A stretch of DNA of 64,000 nt from Foliamicus sp963666765 (GTDB lineage: Bacteria; Pseudomonadota; Gammaproteobacteria; Steroidobacterales; Foliamicaceae): positions 1,550,001-1,614,000 of the forward strand of contig OY762933.1 in assembly GCA_963666765.1 (NCBI GenBank). The letters run 5' to 3'. The position numbers were made by a program, and so were the translations under genes. Positions within the stretch are counted from its first letter, which is position 1. The number at the start of each line of letters is the position of its first letter. Positions 42,705 to 52,066 of this stretch are shown here, piece after piece. The notes beneath the pieces are model-generated. The model was not told the origin of the DNA. It saw only the letters and a program-made list of their open reading frames with translations, and searched no databases.

Positions 42705-45122
42705 CTAACGGCCAAACTTGTAGTTGACCTTGGCGCCCCAGATGCGCGGATGCGGACGCAGCCGGAAACCGCTGAAACCGAAGTTCTCTCCGGTCCCCGT
42801 GAAGTACGCCTCGTCCGTCAGGTTCTCGACGTAGGCCACGACCTCCCAGCACTCGTTGAGATGCACGCCTGCCCGGAGGTTGACGATGTCCACCTCCGGC
42901 GTACGGAAGGGAAAGCCGTCGGAACGGCTCGGGATCTGCCCGATCGGGTTCATTTGCGTCAGTGGATCAGAGTAAATGGTCGCGCCGCTGGTCTGCAGGT
43001 AGGTTACGTCCTCGATAGTCGAGTACTGAGAGTCCTTGTAGATATATTCCAGACGTGCCCAGCCGTCCCACTGGTCCAGCGTGAACTCGTAGTCCGCCGC
43101 CATGCTGAAGGTGATTTCCGGCGCGCGGGGCAGCGGCTGGCCCTTGAGGTCAACGAAGAGGTTGCCGCTCAGGCGCGCCACATCGTCGCTGAGAATCTCG
43201 GTGTCGATCACGCCGATGCCGCCGGTAATAGTCAGGTTTTCGGTGAGCAGCGCAGCCAGCTCGGCCTCAAGGCCGGTAGCGCGCGCCTTCTGCACGTTGA
43301 TCGTCAATTCCACGTTGGTCGTGGCGTCGCCCGGAACCAGGAAGAAGAAGGTCTCAAGCTGAAGGTCTTTCCAGTCCAGCAGGAAGGCCGCGGCGTTGAA
43401 GCGCGCCCGCCCGTCGAACAGATCGGACTTCACGCCCACTTCGTAGTTGGTCAGAACCTCCGGCTCGAAGGTCTCGTTCACTGCCGAGTTGTCGGTGCCG
43501 TTGCGGGCCAGCGAGAAACCGCCGGCCTTGTAGCCCCTGGAGATCGTGGCGTACACGGTGGCCTCGTCGCTCAGGTCGTAGGACAGCGCCAGACGCGGCG
43601 ACAGATCGGAGAAAGTATCCTCGCCGCTGATAATCGCCGTCGGCACCAGGTCGTTGGGCCAGCGGTCGCCGCCCGCGGGATTCAGCGGGTAGTAGGTGTT
43701 GGCCACATCGTCGGAGGTGTACCGGCCACCAAGCGTGAGATCCAACCGGTCGCTGACATGATAGGTCACGTCCGTGAACACCGCGAAGCTGGTCAGCTCA
43801 AAGCCGTCGGTGGAACAGGCCAGGCAGAACGGCCGTCCGAAGACATCGTTCAGGAAGGTGGGCGGCAACGAGCCGATGGCCGCGTGATCCACGCCATTGA
43901 CGATGGTGGTCGTGCCGAGCTGCACATTGCTTTCGATTTCCTTTTCGTCGCGGGCATACATTGCGCCGACGGTCCAGTCGTAGACGTCGGAGGTGATGTC
44001 CAGGCGCAATTCCGTGCTGAATGATGTGCCTTCGCGGGTCTGGTCGCGGAACACGACGTTTTCGGGTATCAGGTCGTTATCGAACACCCGGTCGGTGTCG
44101 GTGTCGATCCAGCCGGTGATCCAGTTCAGCGTTGACGTGTCAGACATCTCGCGGCTGACCTTCAGGATGGCAAGGCTGGTTGTGTTGTCGTTCTTTTCGC
44201 CTATTGGCGAACGAGCGGTCTTGTTGCGGTTTTCCGGCCAGAAACCGGTGCCGGGATCAACCGGGGCCAGCAGGCCGCCGCTCGGACCACGGAACAGGAA
44301 GGTGGCTACGGAGTCGGTGTCCCAGACGCCGGATGGGACGTTTTCGTCGTGTCCCTGCTGCTCATCGCTGCGCATGAGCATCAGGTCCACGGTCGTGGCG
44401 TCATCGAGCATCATGCGCGCCGACACGCGGCCCATGGTGTATTCGTGGCCGGAATCGCCGCCGCCGGGAACGATGTTTTCGACCAGGCCGCCGGAGTCCT
44501 CGTAATACAGCACGCCGCGCAGCATGAAATTCTCGCTGACCGGCATGTTGATCATGCCGCTTACGTCGTGCTGCTCGCTGGCGCCCTCGAACATGCGCGC
44601 GCCCACGCTCACGCTGGCGTCGAACTCGGGCTGCGGCTTGCGGGTCGTGAGGTTGAGCGCCCCGCCGACCGCGTTGCGGCCGAAGTAGGTGCCCTGCGGG
44701 CCGCGCAGCACTTCGATCCGCTCCAGGTCCTGCAGCTGCGGGTTGACGGTGCCCTGGCCCACGGAGGCTACGCTGAACTCGTCCAGGTAGACGCCGATGG
44801 ACTGGATGAAGGAACTCTCGTCGGTGTTGATATTGCTGACGCCGCGCATCGCGATGCTGATGCCGCGCGAACCCACCTGGCCGTCCTCGGTATAGCTGAC
44901 ATTGGGCGTCAGGTTGAGGTACTGGGCCGCCTCGGTGATGTTGGCGATCTCAAGCGCCTCGCCGGTAAAGGCGGTCACCGCCACCGGAACTTCCTGCAGG
45001 CTCTGCTCGCGCCGCTGGGCCGTAACGATAATTTCCTCAAGGACCATACCGTCCTGGGCGATCGCCATCGGAGAGATCATCACGACAACCAGCAATCCGA
45101 GGCCAATACTGCCTTTCTTCAT
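42705..45122 (-). CDS. TonB-dependent receptor (second)
   Basis: 805-residue outer-membrane receptor. Signal peptide (GLGLLVVVMISPMAIAQ), TonB box EEIIVTAQRREQSLQEVP, plug domain (about 35-170; RGISIAMRGVSNINTDESS, GPQGTYFGRNAVGGALN), then a beta barrel with the usual C-terminal aromatic pattern (GAKVNYKFGR). The start ATG at 45120-45122 has GGAGG about 9 bases upstream. Such receptors import iron chelates, vitamins or organic substrates. Its place between a ferredoxin and a secreted protein in the catabolic cluster favours an organic substrate, but this is inference. Confidence 0.92.
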   Translation of the reverse strand: MKKGSIGLGLLVVVMISPMAIAQDGMVLEEIIVTAQRREQSLQEVPVAVTAFTGEALEIANITEAAQYLNLTPNVSYTEDGQVGSRGISIAMRGVSNINTDESSFIQSIGVYLDEFSVASVGQGTVNPQLQDLERIEVLRGPQGTYFGRNAVGGALNLTTRKPQPEFDASVSVGARMFEGASEQHDVSGMINMPVSENFMLRGVLYYEDSGGLVENIVPGGGDSGHEYTMGRVSARMMLDDATTVDLMLMRSDEQQGHDENVPSGVWDTDSVATFLFRGPSGGLLAPVDPGTGFWPENRNKTARSPIGEKNDNTTSLAILKVSREMSDTSTLNWITGWIDTDTDRVFDNDLIPENVVFRDQTREGTSFSTELRLDITSDVYDWTVGAMYARDEKEIESNVQLGTTTIVNGVDHAAIGSLPPTFLNDVFGRPFCLACSTDGFELTSFAVFTDVTYHVSDRLDLTLGGRYTSDDVANTYYPLNPAGGDRWPNDLVPTAIISGEDTFSDLSPRLALSYDLSDEATVYATISRGYKAGGFSLARNGTDNSAVNETFEPEVLTNYEVGVKSDLFDGRARFNAAAFLLDWKDLQLETFFFLVPGDATTNVELTINVQKARATGLEAELAALLTENLTITGGIGVIDTEILSDDVARLSGNLFVDLKGQPLPRAPEITFSMAADYEFTLDQWDGWARLEYIYKDSQYSTIEDVTYLQTSGATIYSDPLTQMNPIGQIPSRSDGFPFRTPEVDIVNLRAGVHLNECWEVVAYVENLTDEAYFTGTGENFGFSGFRLRPHPRIWGAKVNYKFGR

Positions 45123-45229
45123 CCGCTTTTCCTCCAGGGGACCTGTGCCCGAAATTCGGGGAAACAAGCGTGAAATAATAACATCAATACCCTTTTGCCC
45201 AGCCGCCACGGGCTTCCTCGGCAACCGGT

Positions 45230-45553
45230 TCAGGCAGTCTCGATTTCGTAATCCAGTACCACGCTCTCGCTGAGCGGAAGCGACTGGCAGGCAAGCACGA
45301 AGCCGGCTTCGATTTCCTCTTCCAGCAGCGCATGGTCCCGGCGCATGCGGACCTCACCTTCCACAAGCCGCGCCCGGCAGGTGGCGCAGATGGCGCTTCG
45401 GCAGGAATGCGGAGGCGTGTGCCCCGCCTCGATGGCGGCGCTCACGATGTCCAGTCCCCGCGACGGATCCATGCAAAATTCCCGGCGCTGCCTGCCGAGC
45501 ACAAGCGTCACGCGCACGCTTCGACCGGGTGGGATGGCGTTGGATTCAGACAT
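45230..45553 (-). CDS. 2Fe-2S ferredoxin
   Basis: 107-residue plant/putidaredoxin-type ferredoxin. The four cluster Cys are Cys51, Cys56, Cys59 (CRSAICATC) and Cys89 (LACQS). A likely electron donor for the Rieske dioxygenase encoded at 40027-41792, though a redox partner in the XDH-type enzyme is possible too. No ferredoxin reductase gene is nearby. It lies between an MFS gene (31 bases) and the TonB receptor (107 bases) in the leftward run. Confidence 0.92.
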   Translation of the reverse strand: MSESNAIPPGRSVRVTLVLGRQRREFCMDPSRGLDIVSAAIEAGHTPPHSCRSAICATCRARLVEGEVRMRRDHALLEEEIEAGFVLACQSLPLSESVVLDYEIETA

Positions 45554-45584
45554 GGAGCGCGGGCATTGCCCTCAAGGCGTTCGC

Positions 45585-46934
45585 CTACTCCGAGATGTCC
45601 TCCAGGCGCTCGCCGGACCGCACGTTGATCTGCATGAGCGTGGAGATCCCCGTCAGAAGCAGACTGGGTACCACCGTGACGGTAAATGCCCACTGCCAGC
45701 CGATGATCCCCACCAGCGCCCCGACCAGCAGCGGATAGAAGGCGAAGCCGACGTTGATGCCGACTCCCGCCACAAAAGCCACCGCGGTGGCCCGCACCCG
45801 GGTGGGAAACACTTCCGCCAGGTAAGTCTGCAGCACGGCGATGGCGCCGTAGAAGAAGAAGGTCATGGCCGCCATCAGCGCGATGTCGGCGCCCAGTCCC
45901 AGATCGAGCCAGAAAACCGCGGCGGCGATGGGGATGGCGGTGAAGACCCAGATCGCCACGGTGTTGCGGCGGGTGGTCAGGAACTCCCCGACAAGCGAAG
46001 AGCCGATATAACCCAGCGCGCCGATGCCGTAGGAAACGCCCACGATCAGGTTCGCCTCTTCCAGCGTGTGCCCCCGCACTTCATGGAAGAAGGTCGGGAA
46101 GAAGAACGCGGTCCCCCCGTAGGCCCCGCCGAAGGTCAGCGAAGCGATCCATCCCAGCGAGACGCGCCGGATGTATTGCCTGCTCAGGAGCAGGGATATG
46201 CGATCGCGGGCCGTCATGCCCGCATCGGGAGTGGCCTCCTGCGCCTCTTTCTCGGCCAGGAAGCGCCGGCTTTCGGGAATGCACCAGTACAGGACGACGG
46301 CGATGGGTATGACCAGGAAGGCCACCATGAACAGCAGGCGCCAGCTCCCGGCCCCCTGCACCGCCTCGGCGGAAATAAGGCCCAGCGATTCGAGGAACCC
46401 GCCCACAACGCGCCCGATCCCGGGATTGCCCATCAGTTCGACCGCCAGCAGTCCGCCGATGAACCAGCCCAGGGGATAGCCGATCTGAAGGATGCCGGCA
46501 TTGAAGCCGCGAAAGCGGGCGGGCGAGGCCTCCACCACGTAGGAATTGACGATCGGCACCATGCCGGAACACAGGCACCATCCGACCAGGCGCAGCAATA
46601 CCAGCATCCACAACGTTTCGGCCAGCGAAAACAGGCCGACCATCAGCGCCGACAGGGCGAGGAACACGGAGAACATCATCCGCCGGCCATAGCGGTCGGT
46701 GAGCAGCCCGGCAACCACGACGAAAATCGCGGCGGCCAGGAACGAAGCCGACAGAATCAGGCCAATCTGCGGATCGCCGATCGCGAAGGTCTCCTTGATC
46801 GGGGGGATGGCATAGCCGAAGAACGCCTGGTCCATGTTGGCCAGCGTCCAGCCGAACAGGCAGATGCCGAACACCTGCAGGAAATACGGACTCAGAAGCG
46901 CGCGCCAGTTGACGCGCTCTGTTGTGTCGCTCAT
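45585..46934 (-). CDS. MFS transporter (AAHS/sugar-acid-like)
   Basis: 449-residue inner-membrane carrier with twelve predicted helices. The signature loop is LLTDRYGRRMMFSVF, and NSYVVEASPARFRGF and AEVFPTRVRATAV match the repeated PxxxRG-type motifs of the sugar/aromatic acid porters. Aromatic-acid porters (AAHS family) are commonly found in gene sets like this one. It follows the next MFS gene after 14 bases. Confidence 0.9.
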   Translation of the reverse strand: MSDTTERVNWRALLSPYFLQVFGICLFGWTLANMDQAFFGYAIPPIKETFAIGDPQIGLILSASFLAAAIFVVVAGLLTDRYGRRMMFSVFLALSALMVGLFSLAETLWMLVLLRLVGWCLCSGMVPIVNSYVVEASPARFRGFNAGILQIGYPLGWFIGGLLAVELMGNPGIGRVVGGFLESLGLISAEAVQGAGSWRLLFMVAFLVIPIAVVLYWCIPESRRFLAEKEAQEATPDAGMTARDRISLLLSRQYIRRVSLGWIASLTFGGAYGGTAFFFPTFFHEVRGHTLEEANLIVGVSYGIGALGYIGSSLVGEFLTTRRNTVAIWVFTAIPIAAAVFWLDLGLGADIALMAAMTFFFYGAIAVLQTYLAEVFPTRVRATAVAFVAGVGINVGFAFYPLLVGALVGIIGWQWAFTVTVVPSLLLTGISTLMQINVRSGERLEDISE

Positions 46935-46948
46935 TTCGTGGTTCGGCC

Positions 46949-48313
46949 TCAGGCGGCGCCTTCAGCGCTTTGGGCCGCGGCGGCGCGCGATTCCTTCAGC
47001 GCCAGCCCTCCGGCCGCGGCCATCACGAGCAGGTTGGCGCACCCCACCATGAGGAAAGGAGCCGCCGGGCCGTACTTGTCGTACAGCACGCCGCCCAGCG
47101 CCACGAATACCAGAATGCCCAGCACGCCGCTCAGATTGAAAGCGCCAACGACCGTGCCGCGCGATGCCTTCGGCGCCTCGCGTCCGATCAGTGTGGTGGC
47201 GCCCCAGAAGGCGCTGATCTGCCCCGCGCCCAGCATGCACAGCAGCGGAATCGCTCCCACCGAGAGCAGGTCGTCGACAAACCACATCCCCAGGTAACCG
47301 ATCGTGGCCACGGCAAAGGCCACCGCCAGCGCCAGCAGCCGGTCGCGCTTCTCCAGCAGAAAGCCGAGCAGGACGATCCATAACAGGCCGGCGGTCTGGG
47401 CGACGGCGAAGGGGCGCACGCTCATCGCCTGGGCGTCGGACCCGCTTATGCCTGCGCTCTCGACCGCAAACCGCCCCCAAAGGGTCAGGAAGCTGCCCAG
47501 GATCACCAGGTCGCTGCGGGCCACGAAGGCGCCCGCGTACGCCACGGCAATGCGCGGGTTTCGGACCGCTTCGCGCACGCCGGCGGTCAGCAGCTCCTTG
47601 ACCGGCGGGCGCTCCTCGCGTTTGGTGGGCGTGCCGGGTTGCAGGCCCCAGGCCGCCACCGCGGCCGACACGAAAGCGACCGCCGCGATCATGAACAGGC
47701 CCACGGTCAGGGCGCTTTCCTCGGGCAGGTCCAGGCGTCCCACCACCACCCGGGCGCCATCGCCGAACATCAGCTTGATGAGCACCACGCCCAGGCCGGT
47801 GAGCGCACCGCTGATCGCCACCACGCGGCCGCGCGAGACTTCCTGCGGGTAGTCCGCCAGGATGGTGCCCAGCATCCCCGTGGCCGCCCCGATTCCTATC
47901 GCATAGGCGACCCGCGCCCCGAACAGCTGCCATATTTCGCCGGCGTAGGCGTGGAAGACATAACTGAAGCCCATGAAGACCAGCCCGACCGCGAAGAGCT
48001 GGCGGCGGCCGATTCGGTCGGCGGCAACTCCCACGACGGCGAACACGGCCAGCAGCACGAATTCCGTCCACAGCACCAGGGCGCTGATCCACTGCCCCTG
48101 CTCCCTGGCTGGAATGCCGAAGTTCTCGCTCAAGACATTGGTCTGAACGCCGGTTATCGCGGTGAGCAGGCCCACCGTCGTAAACGAAAGGACAATGAAT
48201 GACCATCCGTGAGTGCGGGTAAGACCCGGCACGAACCACAGGCCGAACAGGCGGATGCCGGAAGGATCCGGCTTTAGATCGCGGGCCTGAGCCGGGTTGA
48301 TTCCGCGGGCCAT
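46949..48313 (-). CDS. MFS transporter, paralogue of the one at 50653-51996
   Basis: 454-residue carrier with twelve predicted helices and the loop VAADRIGRRQLFAVG. It shares an unusual layout with the carrier at 50653-51996: both have DYP(Q/E)E-S-R-R near the middle (ILADYPQEVSRGRVV against VINDYPEESSRSRF), and their N-termini both contain RLFG/RLLG-type segments with a two-helix opening. The two flank a DUF1838 pair, giving the order MFS-DUF1838-DUF1838-MFS. Substrate unknown. Confidence 0.88.
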   Translation of the reverse strand: MARGINPAQARDLKPDPSGIRLFGLWFVPGLTRTHGWSFIVLSFTTVGLLTAITGVQTNVLSENFGIPAREQGQWISALVLWTEFVLLAVFAVVGVAADRIGRRQLFAVGLVFMGFSYVFHAYAGEIWQLFGARVAYAIGIGAATGMLGTILADYPQEVSRGRVVAISGALTGLGVVLIKLMFGDGARVVVGRLDLPEESALTVGLFMIAAVAFVSAAVAAWGLQPGTPTKREERPPVKELLTAGVREAVRNPRIAVAYAGAFVARSDLVILGSFLTLWGRFAVESAGISGSDAQAMSVRPFAVAQTAGLLWIVLLGFLLEKRDRLLALAVAFAVATIGYLGMWFVDDLLSVGAIPLLCMLGAGQISAFWGATTLIGREAPKASRGTVVGAFNLSGVLGILVFVALGGVLYDKYGPAAPFLMVGCANLLVMAAAGGLALKESRAAAAQSAEGAA

Positions 48314-48420
48314 CTCAGCATCGCTCCCCTGCCGGCGGCATCAGGGCCTGTGAACAGGCTCCAAAGCACTCGCGGCCGGCCGGCGGCGGCCGCGAGCACG
48401 AATTCAAGTGCCGCTACGGC

Positions 48421-49446
48421 CTACGTTTCCCTGGGCGGCGCCGGAGTGCGCTCGATCGCGTACATCTCCAGGCTCGAAAGACTGGGCGTTTCCGGATCGT
48501 AGGTCTCCGGCGCGTTGAAGTACTTGGGATGGTGCTTCTCGGCATAGTCGAGCAGCTTGCGGTCGTGAACCTGTTCCAGGTCCTCGCCGGCGCCCATGAA
48601 CGCGGCGTACTGGCAGAAGCCGTCAGCCTGGCCCATCAGCATCCACGGAAGCCACGGCGTGGTGCGGTTCCAGACGCCGTGGTAAGGCAGCGTGGTCACG
48701 TCGGGATTCTGCATATCCGCTGCGTTCAGGTGATAGGCAAAGAACTCCGATACCTGGACCATGCTGCCCGTCGACTCACGCACCCACTTGGCGGGATCGA
48801 GCGCGTTCGGATAGTACAGGTGAATGTGGACTTCCATGTCCATGCGCGGGCCGCGCTGGGTCCACGGAAGCCTGAATGGAATCTTGGGCGGCTTCTCCTC
48901 GTTCAGCCCGCCGAATGCCGGCGGCTCGGGAAAATGATCCGCGATCACGAAATTGAAGGGATCGTTGGCGATGGGCACAACGGGAACCGTTTCATCCAGG
49001 TAGGGGTTGTGCCACTCCTCCAGGACTTCTCCGCTTTGCAGATCGGTGTAATACCCCACTTCGCGCAGGATCTTGGCAATCGTGCCGTCCTCATTCTGCT
49101 GCAGGCGGGACACGCCGAATCCGGCAAAACCGAACAGGTCGCGAATTTTCTCGCCCGGGCGCACGCCCATGACGTAACCCTTGAACCAGCCGACTTTCTG
49201 CTTGCTCTCGTCGAGGTTGCCCTGTGTACGGGCAAAAGCGAGTTTGTTCCCCTCTCCGGTACTCAGATCGAGATACGGGCCGCTGAAATAATCCTGCGAA
49301 CCGTCGGCGTCGCCGCCGCCGGCATCGGCGCTGTCGTCATTGATGTTGACGTTGACGTCGCCGCAGGCCCCCATACTCAGCGCCGCGGCGCCGAACGCCC
49401 CCACGGCCCCGAAGCCCTTGATGAATTCCCGCCGTTTCGATTGCAT
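48421..49446 (-). CDS. DUF1838 family protein with Tat signal (copy 3)
   Basis: 341-residue DUF1838 paralogue, function unknown. The N-terminus is a twin-arginine signal (KRREFIKGFGAVGAFG) followed by a lipobox-like MGAC, so it is probably a Tat-exported lipoprotein. The mature part starts with an Asn/Asp-rich linker and then DYFSGPYLDLSTGEGNKLAF; it keeps the family core: GYVMGVRPGEKIRDLFGFAG, EWHNPYLDETVPVVPIANDP, WNRTTPWLPWMLMGQADG. It differs from copies 1/2 by longer loops and a Tat rather than Sec signal. Confidence 0.86.
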   Translation of the reverse strand: MQSKRREFIKGFGAVGAFGAAALSMGACGDVNVNINDDSADAGGGDADGSQDYFSGPYLDLSTGEGNKLAFARTQGNLDESKQKVGWFKGYVMGVRPGEKIRDLFGFAGFGVSRLQQNEDGTIAKILREVGYYTDLQSGEVLEEWHNPYLDETVPVVPIANDPFNFVIADHFPEPPAFGGLNEEKPPKIPFRLPWTQRGPRMDMEVHIHLYYPNALDPAKWVRESTGSMVQVSEFFAYHLNAADMQNPDVTTLPYHGVWNRTTPWLPWMLMGQADGFCQYAAFMGAGEDLEQVHDRKLLDYAEKHHPKYFNAPETYDPETPSLSSLEMYAIERTPAPPRET

Positions 49447-49583
49447 GGGTTTTCCCCTCTTTTCTATGTTTCCCGCTGATTCAGACCCGCCGCGCGGGTC
49501 CCCCGAAACCGCCCGGCCTCATGTGCCGGCCGGCGCGTGGGCTGCAAGGATACCAGCACATCGCCCGGGAGCGAAGGCGCGAG

Positions 49584-50585
49584 CTACTCGCCGCCGGCGG
49601 GCGGCGCCGGCGTCTGCTCAATGGCATACAGCTCCAGGCTGGACAGGCTGGGCGTGTCCGGAGAATACGTCTCCGGCGCGTTGAAGTACTTGGCATGGTG
49701 CTTCTCGGCGTAATCCAGCAACGCCCGGTCATGAATCTGTTCCAGGTCCTCGCCCGACCCCATGAAGCAGGCGTACTGGCAGTGCCCCTCGCCCTGACCC
49801 ATCAGCATCCACGGCAGCCACGGCGTCGTGCGATTCCAGACACCGTGCACGGGGAGTGCGGTGAGTTCGGGATTCTGCATGTCGGCGCCGCTCAGGGAAT
49901 GAGAGAAGAACTCCGAAACCCGAACCCTTTCGCCCGCGGACTCGCGCACCCACACTTCGGGATCGAGCGCGCTGGGGTAGTAGAGATGGATATGGCGCTC
50001 CATTTGTAGCCGCTCTCCTACTTGCCGCCAGGGCAGGATGAACGGCCGCGGAGGGCGCACGTCGTCCTCGTTGAGGCCGCCGTACTGCGGCGGCGGCGGA
50101 AAGTGGTCCCTGATCACGGTATTGAAGGGATCGTTGGCGATCGGTACCGGGTACGTGGTCTCGTCGAGATAGGGGTTGTGCCACTCCTCCATAATCTCGC
50201 CGCTGCGCAGGTCGGTGTAGTAGCCCACCTCGCGCAGCACCCTGGCGATACCACCGTCCGGCTGGGTCTCCAGGCGCGACACCCCAAAACCGGCAAATCC
50301 GAACAGGTCCTGGATTTTCTCGCCCGGCCGCACACCCATCACATAACCCTTGAACCAGCCGTAGCGTTGCTTGCTCTCGTCCAGGTCGCTGGTCAGGCGC
50401 GCGTAGCCGATCTGATTGCCCTGGGGGCTGCGCAGGTCCAGGTAGGGACCGCTCAGGTAGTCCGGCGCCCCGGATGAATCGTGGCCGTCCGCAATCGCCT
50501 TGCGCGGCGCCTGGCTGAAGGCCAGCGCCGCCGCCCCCAATGCGCCGACCGCCCCAAAGCTCTTCATCAATTCCCGTCGTTGCAT
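49584..50585 (-). CDS. DUF1838 family protein with Tat signal (copy 4)
   Basis: 333-residue paralogue of the adjacent gene with the same order of landmarks: QRRELMKSFGAVGALG Tat signal, DYLSGPYLDLRSPQGNQIGY, VRPGEKIQDLFGFAGFGVSRL, EEWHNPYLDETTYPVPIAND and WNRTTPWLPWMLMGQGEG. No lipobox Cys is present here, so it is likely soluble in the periplasm. The gene lies 137 bases upstream of copy 3 and 67 bases after the MFS gene. Export by Tat implies folding, and maybe cofactor loading, in the cytoplasm. Confidence 0.86.
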   Translation of the reverse strand: MQRRELMKSFGAVGALGAAALAFSQAPRKAIADGHDSSGAPDYLSGPYLDLRSPQGNQIGYARLTSDLDESKQRYGWFKGYVMGVRPGEKIQDLFGFAGFGVSRLETQPDGGIARVLREVGYYTDLRSGEIMEEWHNPYLDETTYPVPIANDPFNTVIRDHFPPPPQYGGLNEDDVRPPRPFILPWRQVGERLQMERHIHLYYPSALDPEVWVRESAGERVRVSEFFSHSLSGADMQNPELTALPVHGVWNRTTPWLPWMLMGQGEGHCQYACFMGSGEDLEQIHDRALLDYAEKHHAKYFNAPETYSPDTPSLSSLELYAIEQTPAPPAGGE

Positions 50586-50652
50586 AACTGTCCCCTGTGT
50601 CCTGCTCTGCGGCGCCCTGGTCGGACAGCCGCGTTGATTGTGGCGCGCGCCG

Positions 50653-51996
50653 CTAACTGCTCGCGGCCAGTCCGGCCTGCGCCTTGCGCCGCCGGGCCTC
50701 GTGGCGCAGCAGGATCAACGCCAGCGAGAACACTACCACGTTCCCGCAGCCGACCATTACGAACGGCCCGTAACTCTGCCAATTGTCGAACAGCCAGCCG
50801 CCGAAGACGCCGGACCCCATGATGCCCAGGGCGCCGAAAAAGCTGAACAGGCCGATGACCGAGCCACGGCCGCGCACCGGCGCTTCCTTGCCGATAAGCG
50901 CGATGGCCGAGAGCTGCGCGCACATTTCGCCCATGCCGATCAGGGCCGCGCCCAGGAACATCCAGTTGCTGATGGGATCGGGGAAGAACGGCATGGACAG
51001 GTAGCCGCAGGCGGCCAGGAACATGGCGATCGCAATGCCCGCCACGCGGTCGATCCGGTCGAGTATCGGCGCCATGATCGCCGCCCACGGCACCGCAAAC
51101 GCCTGGGCCACGATGTAGAAAAGCACCGCACGCGCCTGCGCCTCCTCGCTGGTCAGGCCCTGCTCCATTCCCACCTGGCGCAGCCACAGCGAGTAGAAGA
51201 CGCTGACGACCGCGAGATCGCCGCGCGAAACAAGCGCCCCGATGTAGGCCAGGGCCACCCTGGGATTGCGCGCCGCGCGAAACGCTACGGACGCGGTCTT
51301 GAACAGGCCCTCCCGCTTCTCCACCTGCGCGGGCGCGCCCGGCTTGAGAAACAAGATCAACACCACGGCCACGACCATGCAGAATGCCGCCGCGGTCCAG
51401 AAAGTGGCCCGTCCCACCATGACCGACTCCAGTCCCAGGCCCTTGTAGCCCTCGATCAGCCGGCCGGCCATTCCGTTGACCACGCTGATGCCGATCCCGT
51501 TGAGTATGAAGGCCGCCGCCTGGAACCGGCTGCGCGAGGACTCTTCGGGATAGTCGTTGATTACCGATGCCAGCATGGCGGAAATGCACGCGGCGCCGAA
51601 CGCGAACAGAGGCCGGGACAGGAACAGGTGCTGGGCCGTAGTGGCCATGGGATACAGCACGTAGCAGATGCCCACCATGCTGAAGCCCAGCGCGTAAACC
51701 ACCCGCCGCCCGACACGATCGGAAAGAGTCCCCAACAGGTACACGGTCGCCAGCACGACGAGTTCGTTCAGCAGCAGGAGCCCTCCGGCCAGCCCGCCCC
51801 ACTCGCTTTCGGGAACGCCCAGGTTCGTGAACAGGTAGCCCTGCTGCACATTGATGAAGGTGAGCAGGCCGATCGAGAAGAACGCCCCGAAGTAAAGCGC
51901 GTTCACATGCCGGTTGCGCACGCCCTCTTCCAGGCGCAGCGGAATGAAACCAAGCAGGCGGTAAACTCCGCCGGGCGGGGTGGGAGACTCGGACAT
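50653..51996 (-). CDS. MFS transporter, first gene of the leftward DUF1838 cluster
   Basis: 447-residue carrier, twelve predicted helices, with TLSDRVGRRVVYALG between helices 2 and 3. It is clearly related to the carrier at 46949-48313. It stands at the head of eight co-directional genes (MFS, DUF1838, DUF1838, MFS, MFS, ferredoxin, TonB receptor, secreted protein) and starts 70 bases from a divergent Asp/Glu-racemase-family gene, so that short gap should hold both promoters. Substrate unknown. Confidence 0.9.
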   Translation of the reverse strand: MSESPTPPGGVYRLLGFIPLRLEEGVRNRHVNALYFGAFFSIGLLTFINVQQGYLFTNLGVPESEWGGLAGGLLLLNELVVLATVYLLGTLSDRVGRRVVYALGFSMVGICYVLYPMATTAQHLFLSRPLFAFGAACISAMLASVINDYPEESSRSRFQAAAFILNGIGISVVNGMAGRLIEGYKGLGLESVMVGRATFWTAAAFCMVVAVVLILFLKPGAPAQVEKREGLFKTASVAFRAARNPRVALAYIGALVSRGDLAVVSVFYSLWLRQVGMEQGLTSEEAQARAVLFYIVAQAFAVPWAAIMAPILDRIDRVAGIAIAMFLAACGYLSMPFFPDPISNWMFLGAALIGMGEMCAQLSAIALIGKEAPVRGRGSVIGLFSFFGALGIMGSGVFGGWLFDNWQSYGPFVMVGCGNVVVFSLALILLRHEARRRKAQAGLAASS

Positions 51997-52066
51997 CCGG
52001 GCGGATACTCAACCATTTCCGGCGCAATTACAATCCCCGCGAGCCTTTTCCCGCCGGAGATTCACA

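Noticed and set aside
45345..47297. 650-codon plus-strand frame opposite two MFS genes
   Set aside because: It is antisense to two good MFS genes and rich in Arg, Gln, His and Gly, typical of shadow translation in high-GC DNA.
48314..48420. Partial palindrome GCCTGTGAACAGGC between an MFS and a DUF1838 gene
   Set aside because: Short and seen only once as a palindrome; a related half-site at 16010-16025 could be chance.
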